Shown: piece by piece, positions 42,854-61,728 of the stretch | Layout of the letters: each line of letters starts with the position of its first letter | Position numbering within the stretch: position 1 is the stretch's first letter | Assembly (NCBI GenBank): GCA_902702965.1 | Contig: CACRXP010000388.1 | Location: 85,580-149,579, forward strand | Origin: Spirometra erinaceieuropaei | Taxonomy: Eukaryota; Platyhelminthes; Cestoda; Diphyllobothriidea; Diphyllobothriidae | Length of the DNA: 64,000 nt | Direction of reading: 5' to 3' | The notes under the pieces: model-generated | What the model saw: the letters and a program-made list of their open reading frames with translations, nothing else | Database searches by the model: none | Told to the model about the DNA's origin: nothing | Position numbers and translations under genes: made by a program

Positions 42854-42870
42854 CGTCCTATTTCATTTCG

Positions 42871-44013
42871 GAACACAAATCTGTCAAGATTTATTCCAAA
42901 GCTTAACCTCGATCAATGTAACGTCCTATGTATTCCAAGGCAGATCAACTTTCCACTAACATTATGTATACCTACGTTGCCTTCCTACTCCACTATCAGC
43001 ATTTCAAAGGTTATTCTTCGAATTTTTGGGAGAAACTCGACTGTTAACCATATTTATGTGGTTGCCATCAGCCTATGCGCAATAAGCCTTCGTATGTCGC
43101 ATTATTCTCTAGTACAGGGCATCCAAATAACGTTTGAAATATGTTCGCTCAATTGCCCTTTTCTAAAGAGCCCACTAAGCTCCATTGCCCTTTTCTAAAG
43201 AGTCCACTGAGCTTAATCAAAGCTAGAGCGACGGGATGCACATCTGCATACTAAGGTTCACGCTGAGGTAAAGTTTCAACTTTTACTGATAATGTTAGTC
43301 TGCAATTTCACAAATAATAAATTAAACCAACGAAAGTGATATATACGCACTATTCCTACTTGACTCTCCCAATGACAAAGGTACTAGTGCGAGCAACCCG
43401 AAAAAGACATCTTCCATGTGGATTAATAGAAAGGATGTCATTTTTAGATCTGTAGTCCATACGTCCTGTAAGACTTGTGGCCGGTAGATAGAATCACAAA
43501 TAAAGTAATGGTCATTCAGTTTTCTTCGCAGAAGCAAAACCTTTTTTAACAGAAAAAGTTTTCTGCCCCTCTGGTCAATGCGCTGACTATTTATACGCAA
43601 AGGTCAGTATCCGCTGACAGATTTGATTTCACTGCCAGGATAATGTTATTCCCTGCACCTCCTTCCGATAGTGGCTCAGCTGCACCACATGTGCATTCAA
43701 CAAGTTATCCGATATAGGGAACGCAGTGAGCTATCCACGGCACACTGAGCGCCGAAACATTCGTTCTGGGAGTAATCGGCTCTTGCCATCCGCGTCTGTA
43801 AATACCCTCCTAATATGCAAAGGTATAAATTTGTTTTCAAAAAGCATTTTCGTGATGATTAAGGCCATGTTTTTTGATTAAGTTAGTTTCCATTATTTTT
43901 TCACTGGAGAATTTTGTTTTAAACTTTCGAACCCTATTCGCATCAGCGTCAGCGATTTCGAAACCGCAAGCAGACACCGCTCAAGGGGCAGTCCTACACA
44001 GTTACGCATAAAA
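42871..44013. promoter_or_regulatory. Region upstream of TPI, promoter not resolved
   Basis: About 1.1 kb between LINE copy C and the TPI start codon. It must hold the TPI promoter and 5' UTR unless a spliced leader is used. I see no convincing TATA or CpG signature. A 33-bp direct repeat (CCCTTTTCTAAAGAG with flanks) occurs twice at 43149-43214. The ORF at 43322-43600 has no family features. Confidence 0.4.
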
Positions 44014-51668
<7,655 letters not shown>

Positions 51669-52429
51669 ATTTCCATCTGGACACTTTTTGGCAAAACGAC
51701 TGCAAACCCCTGTGCATTTTGTCCAGCTATTGTTTCCTTTACGTTGTCAATTCCGCTGATTTCCCGCAATTTAATTTAACAGACTCACCACATCACGGGT
51801 TCTTACTTCGAGGGAAATGGAGACTGAAACGCTTTTCAGCATGAGAAAGAACTTTCAGAATGGTCAACTAGGAGACATATTTTATTTCCAAGTTCTATGG
51901 CATACAATGCCCCCAGCCTCATTGACATTGTAGGGCGAATAAGGAGTTAGCGTGCAGGATTTGATAAAGCCCAACCATCTCTGTCACGTCGTCCGCCTTT
52001 TCCACTATTTTATGGTCGACTGGACTGTTTGAACTTGTTGAAGAACAATTTAGTTCATTTTTGTCGTATTCATCTGGTCGGGAAGTCGGCCTACTGTATA
52101 CAACTATTGGATTCCATATGTTACAGCAGACTGGACATGTACAGCAGATTAGACATCTTATGTAAAGTTGACAGAAATTTTGAGGTGTGCTCTCGATCCG
52201 AAAATATAACTTAAGTAGGGTAGTAATATTGATGACCATGCAGTTGAACCCCAAAACAGTTCTCGCTGTCGATGCCCCGTAAATGAGATGGTCAGAGTGA
52301 TGGCTTAATTTCTGCTGCGGATTCGAGTTCCGTTAAGAACACCGAGTTTCTCCCGATTAAGTATTCAGTTAATTCAGAACGAGACGAGACGATGGAGATA
52401 TAAAACAAGGTTGATTTAATTAGTGACTA
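51669..52429. other. TPI 3' UTR region; nothing else recognised
   Basis: Downstream of the TPI stop codon. The 3' UTR and polyadenylation site should be here, but no clear AATAAA in a convincing setting was seen. No other gene or repeat is supported. Confidence 0.4.
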
Positions 52430-52610
52430 CTACTGCTGTTAATGTGGTGTTGGGATGTCCAGTTGCGAGTCTACGTGGTGGTCGTAGGAAGTCGCTGTGC
52501 AAGACTGCTGCTACTATAAACGAACTCACGCACAAGTCACCGTGCCCACTCTCACCTTGTCGTGGAGCATACGGTGGACATCGTCGACGACGGTCGAACT
52601 GTCAAGTCAT
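52430..52610 (+). repeat. Zinc-finger retroelement, 3'-terminal fragment
   Basis: Ends with ATACGGTGGACATCGTCGAC and GACGGTCGAACTGTCAA, the family's 3' terminus, preceded by GCTACTATAAACGAACTCAC and CAAGTCACCGTGCCC as in the copies at 11.0 and 38.2 kb. Plus strand, only the last 180 bases. Confidence 0.7.
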
Positions 52611-52719
52611 TCACTTGCTTTCAGGCGTTGACTACGCCTAGAGTCCATTAACTGGCACCAAACTCTCACCTGTGGTTCCTAGAAGCCAGGCTCCGCCTAG
52701 CGGCCGCGTGTCAGTATCC

Positions 52720-52975
52720 GTCTCGACCGGCGGGCTAAACCATGTGGGGGTGTCCGTGTGTGCGTCTCCACACACGTCGATTCTGCTCCCCTCCTACCAT
52801 CACTGGTCGTACGGATAATCGCATCACCATCGCCAAGGTGAGGCTCCGTCTGCAACCCTGCAGGAGGCCACAAGATAAGTGACCCCCTAAGTAAACTGAG
52901 TACTGCTGGCTGTCTTTGCCTCCTCACCCTCGCATTTCAGCACTCGGCAGGCTACTGACCCAGCAGCTGTAAGAC
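52720..52975 (+). pseudogene. Zinc-finger retroelement, endonuclease C-terminal fragment
   Basis: Plus frames give RITIAKVRLRLQPCRRPQDK and a degraded TEYCWLSLPPHPRIS, matching the end of the endonuclease and start of the linker of the same family (at 54080-54240: LVISKMRFRLQVRRRPQGK). An isolated piece between a 3' terminus on its left and a 5' region on its right. Confidence 0.5.
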
Positions 52976-53354
52976 CTGTCCCCTTCTGCCTCTTCCCACC
53001 TTTTCTCCGTCCTTCACTTTCCTACTGTCTACTCAGCTTTCTTCCCCATGATTGAAAGTCCTGCGGCGATGACGACATGCGATCACGTAGGCGACCAAGG
53101 CCAACCCACTGGCCCATGGTGGTGGACGTATCCGTCTGGCACGACCAAGCAGCCCTATTTAGGGACATCACTGCTTACCCCCACAAGGGTGAGGGGACTA
53201 TAAAAGGTACCCTGGACAAAACTGGGTTCATGACATTTGCGTGCATACCGTGGCCCGCAGACTGGTATACCATCGTTCGAAACCAAAAGACACAATCTCT
53301 CTCTCTCTTCCACCCCCCTTCCCCCCATCCCACAGGCAGCTAGGACGAGTCCGT

Positions 53355-55192
53355 CCACTTTGGTAGGCTGGGATGCTCGTTTCCTTTTAGAGAGTCTTAG
53401 AAGCAACCGAGCGGAATTGAGAACGGTGCTAATGGCCCGATGACTGGCGTGCTACAAGGTAGAAATCGCTGCACTCAGCGAGACCCGGTTCTCTGAACAA
53501 GGCCAACTGGAGGAGGTGAGTGCCGGCTACACCTTTCTCTGGAGCGGTCGTTCAAAGGGGGAGTGACGTGTCACCTTTGCCATTCAGAACGGCATCACGG
53601 GATGACTGCCCTGTCTGCCGCAGGACATCAACGATCGCCTGATGAGCCTCCGACTGTCTCCCCGGGGAAGTATATTCGCCACTATCATCAGCTCCTACGC
53701 TCCAACAATGACCGGCTCAGAGGAGGCGAATGCAAAGCTCTACGAAAACCTGCACTCTATCCTGATGTCTGTGCTGAAGGCGGATAAGTTGACTGTCCTT
53801 GGTTACTTCAATATCCGCGACGGGACAGATTATGCTGCCTGGAGGGGAGTGCTGCATCCTCACAGAATCGCCAGTTGCAACGACAATGGCGTCCTACTCC
53901 TGTGAACCTACGTAAACACCGTCTCCTGCTTATCAGCATATTCTTCCGCCCGCCGTTCCGGGAGAAGGCCACCTGGATGTGCCCCCGATCGTGGCGCTTG
54001 CAGCTGCTGAACTATGATCTCGTCCGGCGGCGAGACTGACAGGGCGTGCTGGTGAGCAGGTCGATCTGCGAGACCGATGGCTGAACGGACCGCCACCTCG
54101 TCATCTCCAAGATGAGGTTCCGTCTGCAAGTCCGCAGGAGGCCGCAAGGTAAGCGACTCCCAGCTAGGTCGAATACTGCTTTTTTGTCTTTGCCTGCTTA
54201 CTGTTTGCGTTTTAACAATCATCTGACCCAGTGACTGGAATACCGGCCAGCTGGAGATGAAAACGCCTCTCTGGAGACTCGATGGTGTCAACTACGAGAC
54301 GTCGTTAATTCGACAGCCCTGGCTGTTCTCGGTCGCGCAAAAAGCCAGCGACAACGACGCGGTCATCAGTAGCCTGTTCGTCAAGAATAGGCTGCACAGA
54401 ACCTGAGTCGACCGTTAAACCAATGCGAACAAGACGCCCTTTCACCAATGTTGCCGCCTAGCGCAGCAATGGTTGCGAGAAATGCAGGACGCTTGGATGG
54501 CTCGTAAGGCCGAGGCGATCCAGAGTTACGCCGACCAAAACGAATCAAAGAGTTTCTTCGCTGTGATCAAGGCTATCTACGGTCGCCCCCGGCCAACGAA
54601 AGTGCGCCGCTTCTCAGTTCCAATGGATAATGTTTTGGGCAGAGGAATCGCAGATTTTTAAGCGTTGGGCCCAGAATTTTGGAAGCGTCTTCAATCGCCC
54701 TTCCACAATCTCCGACGCCGCCATCGACCGACTCCCCCAAGCGGAAATTTACGTCGACCTGGACCTCCCACCCTCTCTTCCAGAAACTATTCGCACCATG
54801 CAACAAATCTCCAGCGAGAAGGCACCAGGCTCCTATAAGATTTAAAGCCGAAATACACAACCACGGTGGCCACCGCCTGATGAACCAACTCATGACGCTA
54901 CTTCAGGAAATGAGGCGCAACGGGCAAGTTACTCAGGGCTCCAAGGACGCAACCATTGTTCGCCTCGGCAAGCGCAAAGGAAACCGGTAGGCTTGTGACC
55001 ATCACCGAGTCATCTCGCTACTCAATATCTCCGGAAAGAATTTCAGCCGCATCCTTCCCAATCGCCCCAACGGACACCTCGAGCAAGGACTTCTGCCGGA
55101 AAGCCAATGTCACTTCCGACAGTAGTAGGGCGACACAGACTGGGTGTTTACGGCTCGCTAGCTACAAGTGAAATTTCAGGAGATGCGAACGC
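53355..55192 (+). pseudogene. Zinc-finger retroelement: endonuclease, linker and start of RT, decayed
   Basis: Plus-strand frames in order: GWDARFLLESLRSNRAELRT (53360), CYKVEIAALSETRFSEQGQL (catalytic E), [20 protein letters not shown] (53630), [18 protein letters not shown] (the GDFN block with a changed residue), ATWMCPRSWRLQLLNYDLVR, RFRLQVRRRPQGK, FFAVIKAIYGRP, then RT start [22 protein letters not shown] and LQVKFQEMRTL. The last piece matches residues 1-19 of the RT frame at 63894. The copy stops there, where a Penelope-like element begins, so its RT core and zinc fingers are absent. Confidence 0.7.
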
Positions 55193-56630
55193 TAGAAATT
55201 GGTTTCTTATGAAACCCTCTGACTCTGCCACCGCGCGTTTTTACGGTCTGCCGAAGGTACACAGCGCAAACATACCTCTTAGACCCATCGTCTCCCTACG
55301 TGGTGCTCCTACATACGGTTTGGCAAAATGGATGTTTGTTCGTCTTAAGTTTCTGGCAGAAGGTTCGCCAACAACAGTGGCTTCAACTAACCGGTTCCTT
55401 GAACGTTTAAAACATCTGAAACTAGAGTCAGATAAATTCATGGCATCTTTTGATGTCGTTTCACTCTTCACCTTCATTCCACAACAACTGGCGATTGACG
55501 TTGTGAGACAACTCCTGGCTGAACGCTACAACGAGAGAGACAATACCCTGAAGATCGAACGTCTCATGGAGTTCTTACGGTTTTGCCTAAAAACATATAT
55601 CACCCTTGGTGGACAAATGTATGAACAAATCAAGGGCACCCCTATGGGCTCCCCCATATCAGGGCTGATTGCTGAAGTGGTCCTTCAACAAACAGAACAC
55701 TTGGCGTTCACCAAGTATCAACCAAAATTCTAGGCTCGTAACGTCGATGACACTTTCGCCATTGTCAAATCATCTGATGTGGAACACCTCAAAGAATTAC
55801 TGAGCTTGGTTGACCCGAATATCCAATACACGATGGAAGCTGAAACAAAAAACCAACTTCCCTTCCTCGATGTCCTTGTGCGTCGTTGTGCAACTGGGCA
55901 ATTGCAAACTACCGTTTTCAGAAAAGCCACCAACACAAGACAAATAATACACTTCAACAGCAATCACCCCCTGTCACAAACGCAGCTGGGTCCGTACTCT
56001 GTTCCAAAGAGTTGAAACACACTGCAGCACACCAGCCGACAAAAGAGATGAACGACAATACCTTCATGACCTCTTTCGAACCAACGGATACCCAAGCTAC
56101 TTCATCAAGCAAAGCGAGCGCCGAGCCAACAGACGACGGCCACAAAAAGAACAACCCGAAGTCTGGAGGGCTATTTCTTACATTAAAAGGATCTGGAGTC
56201 TCCGAGGCGGCTTCACAACTGCTGCAACCCGCCAGGGTAGGCATTGCCCATCGACCCCAGGCAACGATTCGTCGCCGTTTGATGCAACCCAAAGACATAC
56301 TGCCACCCACTGAAACCTCAGCAGTTGTCTATACTTTGTAACGATGGGGACTGCAATTACGTTGGAGAAACCGGACGTAAATTGCAGACCCGCCTACATG
56401 AGCACAAACTGGCAACTCGGAGACTAGACCCAAACTCACAGCTTGCGGCTCACATTGGGGAAAACTGACCACAGTTTTAATTTTCAAGGAGCAGCCGTCT
56501 TAGGCAGGGGCAGGTCAAGGACAGGACATCTTACACTTGAGGCTTGGTACTCAGATGCCAACTCCATTAACAGGTAGCTAGACCTTCCTGCGGCCTACAA
56601 AGTGCTGCGTCATTGCATACGTCGTGACGA
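55193..56630 (+). pseudogene. Penelope-like element: reverse transcriptase and GIY-YIG endonuclease, broken
   Basis: RT frame 55193-55733 has MKPSDSATARFYGLPKVH, LRPIVSLRGAPTYGLAKWM, FDVVSLFTFIP and QIKGTPMGSPISGLIAEVVL, typical of Penelope-like RTs. An in-frame TAG (55731-55733) follows. The catalytic block reads ARNVDDTFAIV, with Asn where Tyr is usual before VDD. The tail has KNQLPFLDVLVRR and RQIIHFNSNHPLS. The GIY-YIG nuclease is at 56337-56470: CNYVGETGRKLQTRLHEHKL and LDPNSQLAAHIGEN, then FNFQGAAVLGRG and LEAWYSDANSINR. The N-terminal part of the RT is missing (5' truncation), and frameshifts and stops separate the domains. Such elements move by nuclease-primed reverse transcription. 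Confidence 0.85.
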
Positions 56631-56744
56631 TGACAAGACAGTCATACGGAGCCTAAGAATACCGAGCAAACACGGTCTGTCGATCAATTCACCCAAAAGA
56701 AGGACGCAAAATCAACTAACCCCAATTTAGTTGAAGACAACCAT

Positions 56745-58851
56745 CCCATTACGAGCAATTTCGTCAAAAGCGAAACGAGGTAAGGGGGGCTATCCGCAGG
56801 TCGCGGAAGGAGTATGAAATGCGAGTTATGGAACGGGCCGTCGATAAGCCAAAAGTGCTCTTCAGTTACATAAACAGTAGGTTAAAGAACAAGGAGACGG
56901 TCGCAGTGTTGAAAGGAGAAAACAATGAGGATATCATCGAAAATGACGCTAAGGCAGAACATCTAAGCCGGTTTTTCGTATCGGTTTTCACCGATGAAAC
57001 GGACTTCGACGAGGCTGGATCTCCTGCTGGGACAGCCGACGAAATAATAGAAAACATCGACTTCACGGAAGAAGATGTGAGGAAGGAACTTCTAGCGCTT
57101 AAGGAGGGCAAGGCTCCGGGCCCAGACCAAATTCCGGCAAAAGTGCTGAAGGAGTTGTCTTGCGAACTCGCCAAACCGCTTTGGCACATCTTTAGGTCCT
57201 CCTTTGACCGAGGCATTCTCCCCTCTGATTGGAAAGTGGCGAACATATACCCCATTCACAAGGGCGGATCCAGAACAAGTACAAACAATTATCGGCCGGT
57301 GAGCCTAACGTGCATTTGTTGCAAAGTCATGGAGAGAATAGTCAAAAAATCCATAATGAAGTTCCTTGAAGAAAATAATTTCTTTGCTAGTTCTCAGCAT
57401 GGCTTTCGACGAAATCACTCCTGCCTAACTAATATGCTTCATTCAACGGAACAGTGGTCTCGCTCGTTAGACGAAGGAACAAAGGTCGATATCGTTTACA
57501 TAGATTTCAAGAAAGCCTTTGATAGTGTTCCACACCACCGGTTACTCTACAAGGTCCGAGAGTCAGGGATAAGGGGAAACCTATTAAACTGGGTAAAGGA
57601 CTTTCTGACTGGTCGATCACAGTCTGTGTGTATTGGCAGTGCGAAGTCAACACCAGTGCCAGTTGTGAGTGGAGTTCCGCAGGGCTCCGTACTCGGACCA
57701 GTACTATTTTTAATTTATGTCAACGACTGTATGAATGGACTGGACTGCAATGGAGTCATATTTGCTGATGACATCAAGTTATGGCGAGCGATCAACGGCG
57801 AACATGATGAACGGGCCCTGCAAGAAGGACTGAACCGCCTATGCGAATGGTCTGACAAATGGCTGCTAAAGTTTAACCTAGAGAAGTGCGTCGCGCTGCG
57901 TCTCAAAACGACTAGAAGATCTGACGGAGAGGATCACCATTACCAACTTGGTGGAAGGTGCCTTTCAAATGTAACCGAACAAAAAGATCTTGGGGTTAAC
58001 ATTCTGTCGACCCTTAAGCCTTCATCTCAGTGTGTTAGGGCGTCCAAAAGAGCAACTAGTGTTCTCTTTGCCATTAAACGATCTTTCGTGGACATAGACA
58101 AAGAGTTATTTGGAAAAGTATACGGAGCGTTCATTCGCTCGCATCTGGAATATGGAATCCAAGCGTGGCGCCCGTGGCTAAAAAAAGACTATAAGTTGCT
58201 AGAAAGAGTTCAGAGGAGGGCAACAAAAATTGTAAAAGGCCTCAAGGCTTTACCTTACAACTGCCGACTTAGGGAACTTAAACTTTTTCCTCTTGAGTAC
58301 AGGCAGGTTCGAGGAGATCTCATACAGGCCTATCGGATATTGAGGAACCGGGAATGTGCCCTAAACCCCGACGATTTCTTCACCCTGGCCACAACAACAA
58401 ACCTGCGTGGGAACTCTCTAAAACTTAGAGGATCCCGATGCCGCCTGGACGTTCGCAAACACTGTTTTTCACAGCGAGTCGTCGGTGCCTGGAACGGGCT
58501 TCCCGAGGACGTAATAATGGCGGATACCACGGAGACGTTCAAGCAAAGACTCGATGCATATTTGCTTGGACACTATCGCTTGTCTGAATAGAACAGCTCT
58601 GTGGTGCTTAACCAACGCCTTGCATACCCATACCGCTCATGCGGATGACCGTCATTACATTTTACTGAAATCATCTACAACTGAATGTTCTAAAATTTTG
58701 GTTCTACATTTTCGCGGAAAATATTATGTTAAATGTGTATATTACTGACAATATTTCAGTACCATGTCTATTTATAGTGAAATATTGCATGTACCGTTTA
58801 CAATAGGGTTTTCAAAGGCATTGCCTATTACTCTTAAAAATATACTGACAC
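56745..58851 (+). mobile_element. LINE copy D, 5'-truncated with open RT
   Basis: A third-branch copy of the CR1/Jockey-like LINE. Homology to copy B starts at about 56760 (NEVRGAIRRSRKEYE against NKVKSLIFRRRRDFE), so the endonuclease is missing. The 3' end, AATAGGGTTTTCAAAGGCAT through ATACTGACA at about 58850, resembles the 3' end of copy B. The reverse transcriptase frame is intact, which makes this one of the younger insertions in the window. Confidence 0.75.
56819..58591 (+). CDS. LINE copy D, reverse transcriptase, 590-codon open frame
   Basis: Uninterrupted frame. RT domain at about residues 130-360: NYRPVSLTCICCKVMER, QHGFRRNHSC, YIDFKKAFDSVPHHRLLYKV near 227, SGVPQGSVLGPVLFLIYVND and the catalytic FADDIKLW near 315. 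It continues through YGAFIRSHLEYGIQAWRPW, LLERVQRRATK and the C-terminal FFTLATTTNLRGNSLKLRGS. The frame is open upstream of the first ATG back to about 56745, so that ATG is not a real start. There is no endonuclease, so this copy could not move on its own. Confidence 0.85.
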   Translation: MRVMERAVDKPKVLFSYINSRLKNKETVAVLKGENNEDIIENDAKAEHLSRFFVSVFTDETDFDEAGSPAGTADEIIENIDFTEEDVRKELLALKEGKAPGPDQIPAKVLKELSCELAKPLWHIFRSSFDRGILPSDWKVANIYPIHKGGSRTSTNNYRPVSLTCICCKVMERIVKKSIMKFLEENNFFASSQHGFRRNHSCLTNMLHSTEQWSRSLDEGTKVDIVYIDFKKAFDSVPHHRLLYKVRESGIRGNLLNWVKDFLTGRSQSVCIGSAKSTPVPVVSGVPQGSVLGPVLFLIYVNDCMNGLDCNGVIFADDIKLWRAINGEHDERALQEGLNRLCEWSDKWLLKFNLEKCVALRLKTTRRSDGEDHHYQLGGRCLSNVTEQKDLGVNILSTLKPSSQCVRASKRATSVLFAIKRSFVDIDKELFGKVYGAFIRSHLEYGIQAWRPWLKKDYKLLERVQRRATKIVKGLKALPYNCRLRELKLFPLEYRQVRGDLIQAYRILRNRECALNPDDFFTLATTTNLRGNSLKLRGSRCRLDVRKHCFSQRVVGAWNGLPEDVIMADTTETFKQRLDAYLLGHYRLSE

Positions 58852-60349
58852 AACGCAGGAAGCCACCAGCACTCACAAACGATAGTCAGTAGACCAAGGC
58901 CGCGAAAGAAGAAAAAGATCGATCAGCCCAAGGCCAATTAACTTGGCTGTTTATTCAAAATTCTGATCGGTTTTTTTCACTAGACGCTTTGATAATGGAG
59001 AGCCGCCCAAGCTCTTTGAAACGTCGGCCAAACAAGTCCCTCGATCCGGTGAGCACTTCCCCTCCCTCAGACTATCGACCCGGATCCCTTGCTTTTGCTA
59101 ACCTGAACTCTGGGTCACTTCAAGCTCCGTCGGAGTACCTGCAATTTTGCGGGATACAGAAGCAAGAATGTTAAAAGGTGGATAGACGTTTCTAAGCGAC
59201 GTAGTGAGAATAAACCCCTCAATACCACGCGCACGATAGAATATTTATGCAACCAACAATAAAACCCCTTTTTGCCTCTGTGTTGAGAAAATCATGGAGA
59301 CATGATGCTTAGTGACTATAATTTCTAGGAATTTCATAGTTAACATCTTGTAATGGTCATTAGACGAATTATGAGTGAGCAGGGAGAATAAGACGTCAAA
59401 CCGATCGATTGTGAACGTCGCCGCGTCACTAAATTTTCAAGCGGATGCTTAGAAGGGAGCTTGTCAAAGTCTTTCGATGGAGCCATAGTCCCACCTTGTT
59501 ACTAACGCAAAAAACAAGAATTACAATGACGATCGGCTTGGTGCGGCACATTTCGCGCAATCTTATCTGGCCCTATCTTAGGTTTTAACGTTAACGTTGC
59601 ATGCATTTATAGCTGCCAATTAACGATGTTGAACAAAGTTAAGGCTCGCGGGTGGAGGTTAGAGGTAGGTGAATGGTTTAACTAAATGCCTGTGATCAGT
59701 TAAGTTGAATCAATTTTCAAATAACGTTGACGAACTTCCTAGCACCCAAAAGTTCCTCTCATCACGACTTCACACAGAAAGAACGAAAACTTACGTTTCG
59801 CCTGCCAATAAGATCATCCATCTCTCACGAGAACATCTGTCGGTCAGAAAACACTACCATTCATCCCGAGAAACCAGTTAGTTTTACTCCTCAAGAATGC
59901 ACTGCAGTAAATCCCTCCTTTCTCTCTCACCCGCAAGCTCTCAATGTCCCATAAACCAGTCAAGGCTACCTCTATGCAAAAGCTTTTAAATTCATCTTCC
60001 TTACTCAAATCCCGCTCAGAAATTCCCCTCACGCCTCCGTTTTGCCGCAAGAATTGTATGTTTCAACGACCTGTTTCTCTCTTGAACCGAATGGCGGCTC
60101 AAGGAAATCAAGGAATTCCCATTTCCGCTAGGAATTCCTAGATCTTCACAAATGACTACATTTATGCCTTTCAGGACATTTATGCTCCAGGACAGAGCAA
60201 CGAGGAGCTGTCGAACACTGGCCTATACTATCAGTATGTTCAGGACCGTTATTCATCGTCCTCGACCTTCTTCGTCCTCCTTCGAAGGCTCAAAATCCCA
60301 AGTCCACATTCATCACCTACGTGATCTGTCTTAAGAACAAAAAACGGTA
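58852..60349. other. Nothing recognised
   Basis: Frames of up to 75 codons (for example 59727-59954) show no family features on either strand. No repeat shared with the rest of the window was found. Confidence 0.35.
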
Positions 60350-60649
60350 GAATCGAAATAACAACAACAACAACATGGCAAAGGAGAGCATGGGAGATCC
60401 ACGCCCATAGGGTGTAAAACACAACAGCACAAATCAACTGTCACATGGCGGGGCGCCGAGACCGCATTCATTCATACAAGCACATGCAACCTCGGGTCTT
60501 ACGACTCGCACACGCACAAGGAGCATCTGCACACAACACATACACACTGGCAGCGGAGCAACCTTGTACGTCCACTATCCTGTCACCCCGGTATTAACTG
60601 GCAAACTCCAACCCCATCGCCGTCCTCCTTTACACACACAAACACACAC
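60350..60649. other. CA-rich, low-complexity block
   Basis: Contains (AAC)n near 60358-60375 and many CAC/ACA runs around 60470-60650. It abuts the 3' terminus of the zinc-finger retroelement on its right, so it may be pre-existing target DNA or a simple-sequence tail. No gene. Confidence 0.5.
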
Positions 60650-61728
60650 GACAGTTCGACCGTCGATTTCGACGATGTCCACCGTGTGCCCCACAGCTGC
60701 AGCAGCGGTGGGAGCAGGTACGGTGACTTACGCAGGGATTTATAGTGACAGTAGACTTGCGTAGCATCTACCTACACTCTCTCCTCCTCCCCCGCCCGAG
60801 CCCGGTGTCAAGACAGAGTCAAGAAGACCGGAGACGAGGGAGGCCGCAGGTGGATGGCTCGGACGGATCCTCACCTTGGCGTCCCACCACACCCCCTGGT
60901 CCACACAACAATAGCCAGGATTTCAACCAACACAATAGAGATTTGGAGGCTGGCACGGCCGAAGCCGCACCTGGGCGTGCCGCCAACGCCTGGCTCGGAT
61001 CCCACACTGTGGTGAGAGTGCCATAGAGGCCACATTAAAAGGAGCCATTGCAGCCTGACTCTCAGACCGCCTCCCGTGAAAGAGGAGGTCCAAGGTACCC
61101 CGTCAGTTGGCAACCTTCCAAGCCACGGCTTTTAGCGCACCGTGATAGCTTCAAGCGCGTCAGATTGATTATAGTGAGGAAAATGCGCTGAGTCGTCGAC
61201 CTCACTCTCCCTTCCCACTCCCACACCCCAGCCACTGTCCGAGCCGGTCAGTAGGCTGGAGTGGGGAATGGGCGCGGTGGCTGACATGGTCGACTGACCA
61301 TGCCTGCGCGCGCCACAGCACGACCTGGCCCCCCATTCACACAAACACCAGGCTTTACCACAACGGGGGTTGAACGGCGTGTCTCTCACTTGCGTGAGAG
61401 GGCCGTGGAATGTGCTGCTTCAGCCCATCCCCAGCCCACCAGTCCGCCACTACACACGACACACACACACAACGTGACGAACTTCGTGAACCGAGGGCAG
61501 GCCTCAATCAGCAACCTTCCTATCCACGACGCTTGACGTGTCGGGATAGTCTCGGACACAAGTCACCCGTGCAGCCGAAGCCGCATGGGGACCGAGTCGA
61601 GATGCACACTTCCCACTTGCGTGGGAGGCGGCAGTTGAGTGCATGAGGTGTGTGAGGGTTGATGTCTGGTGGGGTGATGGTGTTAGGAGGTAGGGAGTGA
61701 GGGAATGTGTGGTGTGACCGGCGGTTGT
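60650..61728 (-). other. 3' UTR of the zinc-finger retroelement
   Basis: Non-coding, GC-rich, about 1.08 kb. It is collinear with the truncated copy at 26788-27885 and with the shorter ends at 7.2, 10.9, 38.2, 46.6 and 52.4 kb. It contains short CA runs (ACACACACAC near 61460). Because so many truncated copies keep precisely this end, it probably carries the signal recognised by the reverse transcriptase. Confidence 0.75.

Larger units (their letters stand above)
38865..42870 (-). mobile_element. LINE copy C (second family), 5'-truncated, with tandem-repeat 3' UTR
   Basis: Minus-strand non-LTR element. Its 820-codon frame (40391-42853) is followed by a 1.5-kb 3' UTR that contains a five-unit 162-bp tandem array (39330-40140). 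It ends in AATAAAAATAATTGAATTG with further TTGAA repeats at 38867-38890, a microsatellite-like tail. Upstream of 42853 the sequence has stops and no endonuclease start, so the copy is 5'-truncated inside the endonuclease. It differs in protein and 3' end from copies A, B and D. Confidence 0.8.
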
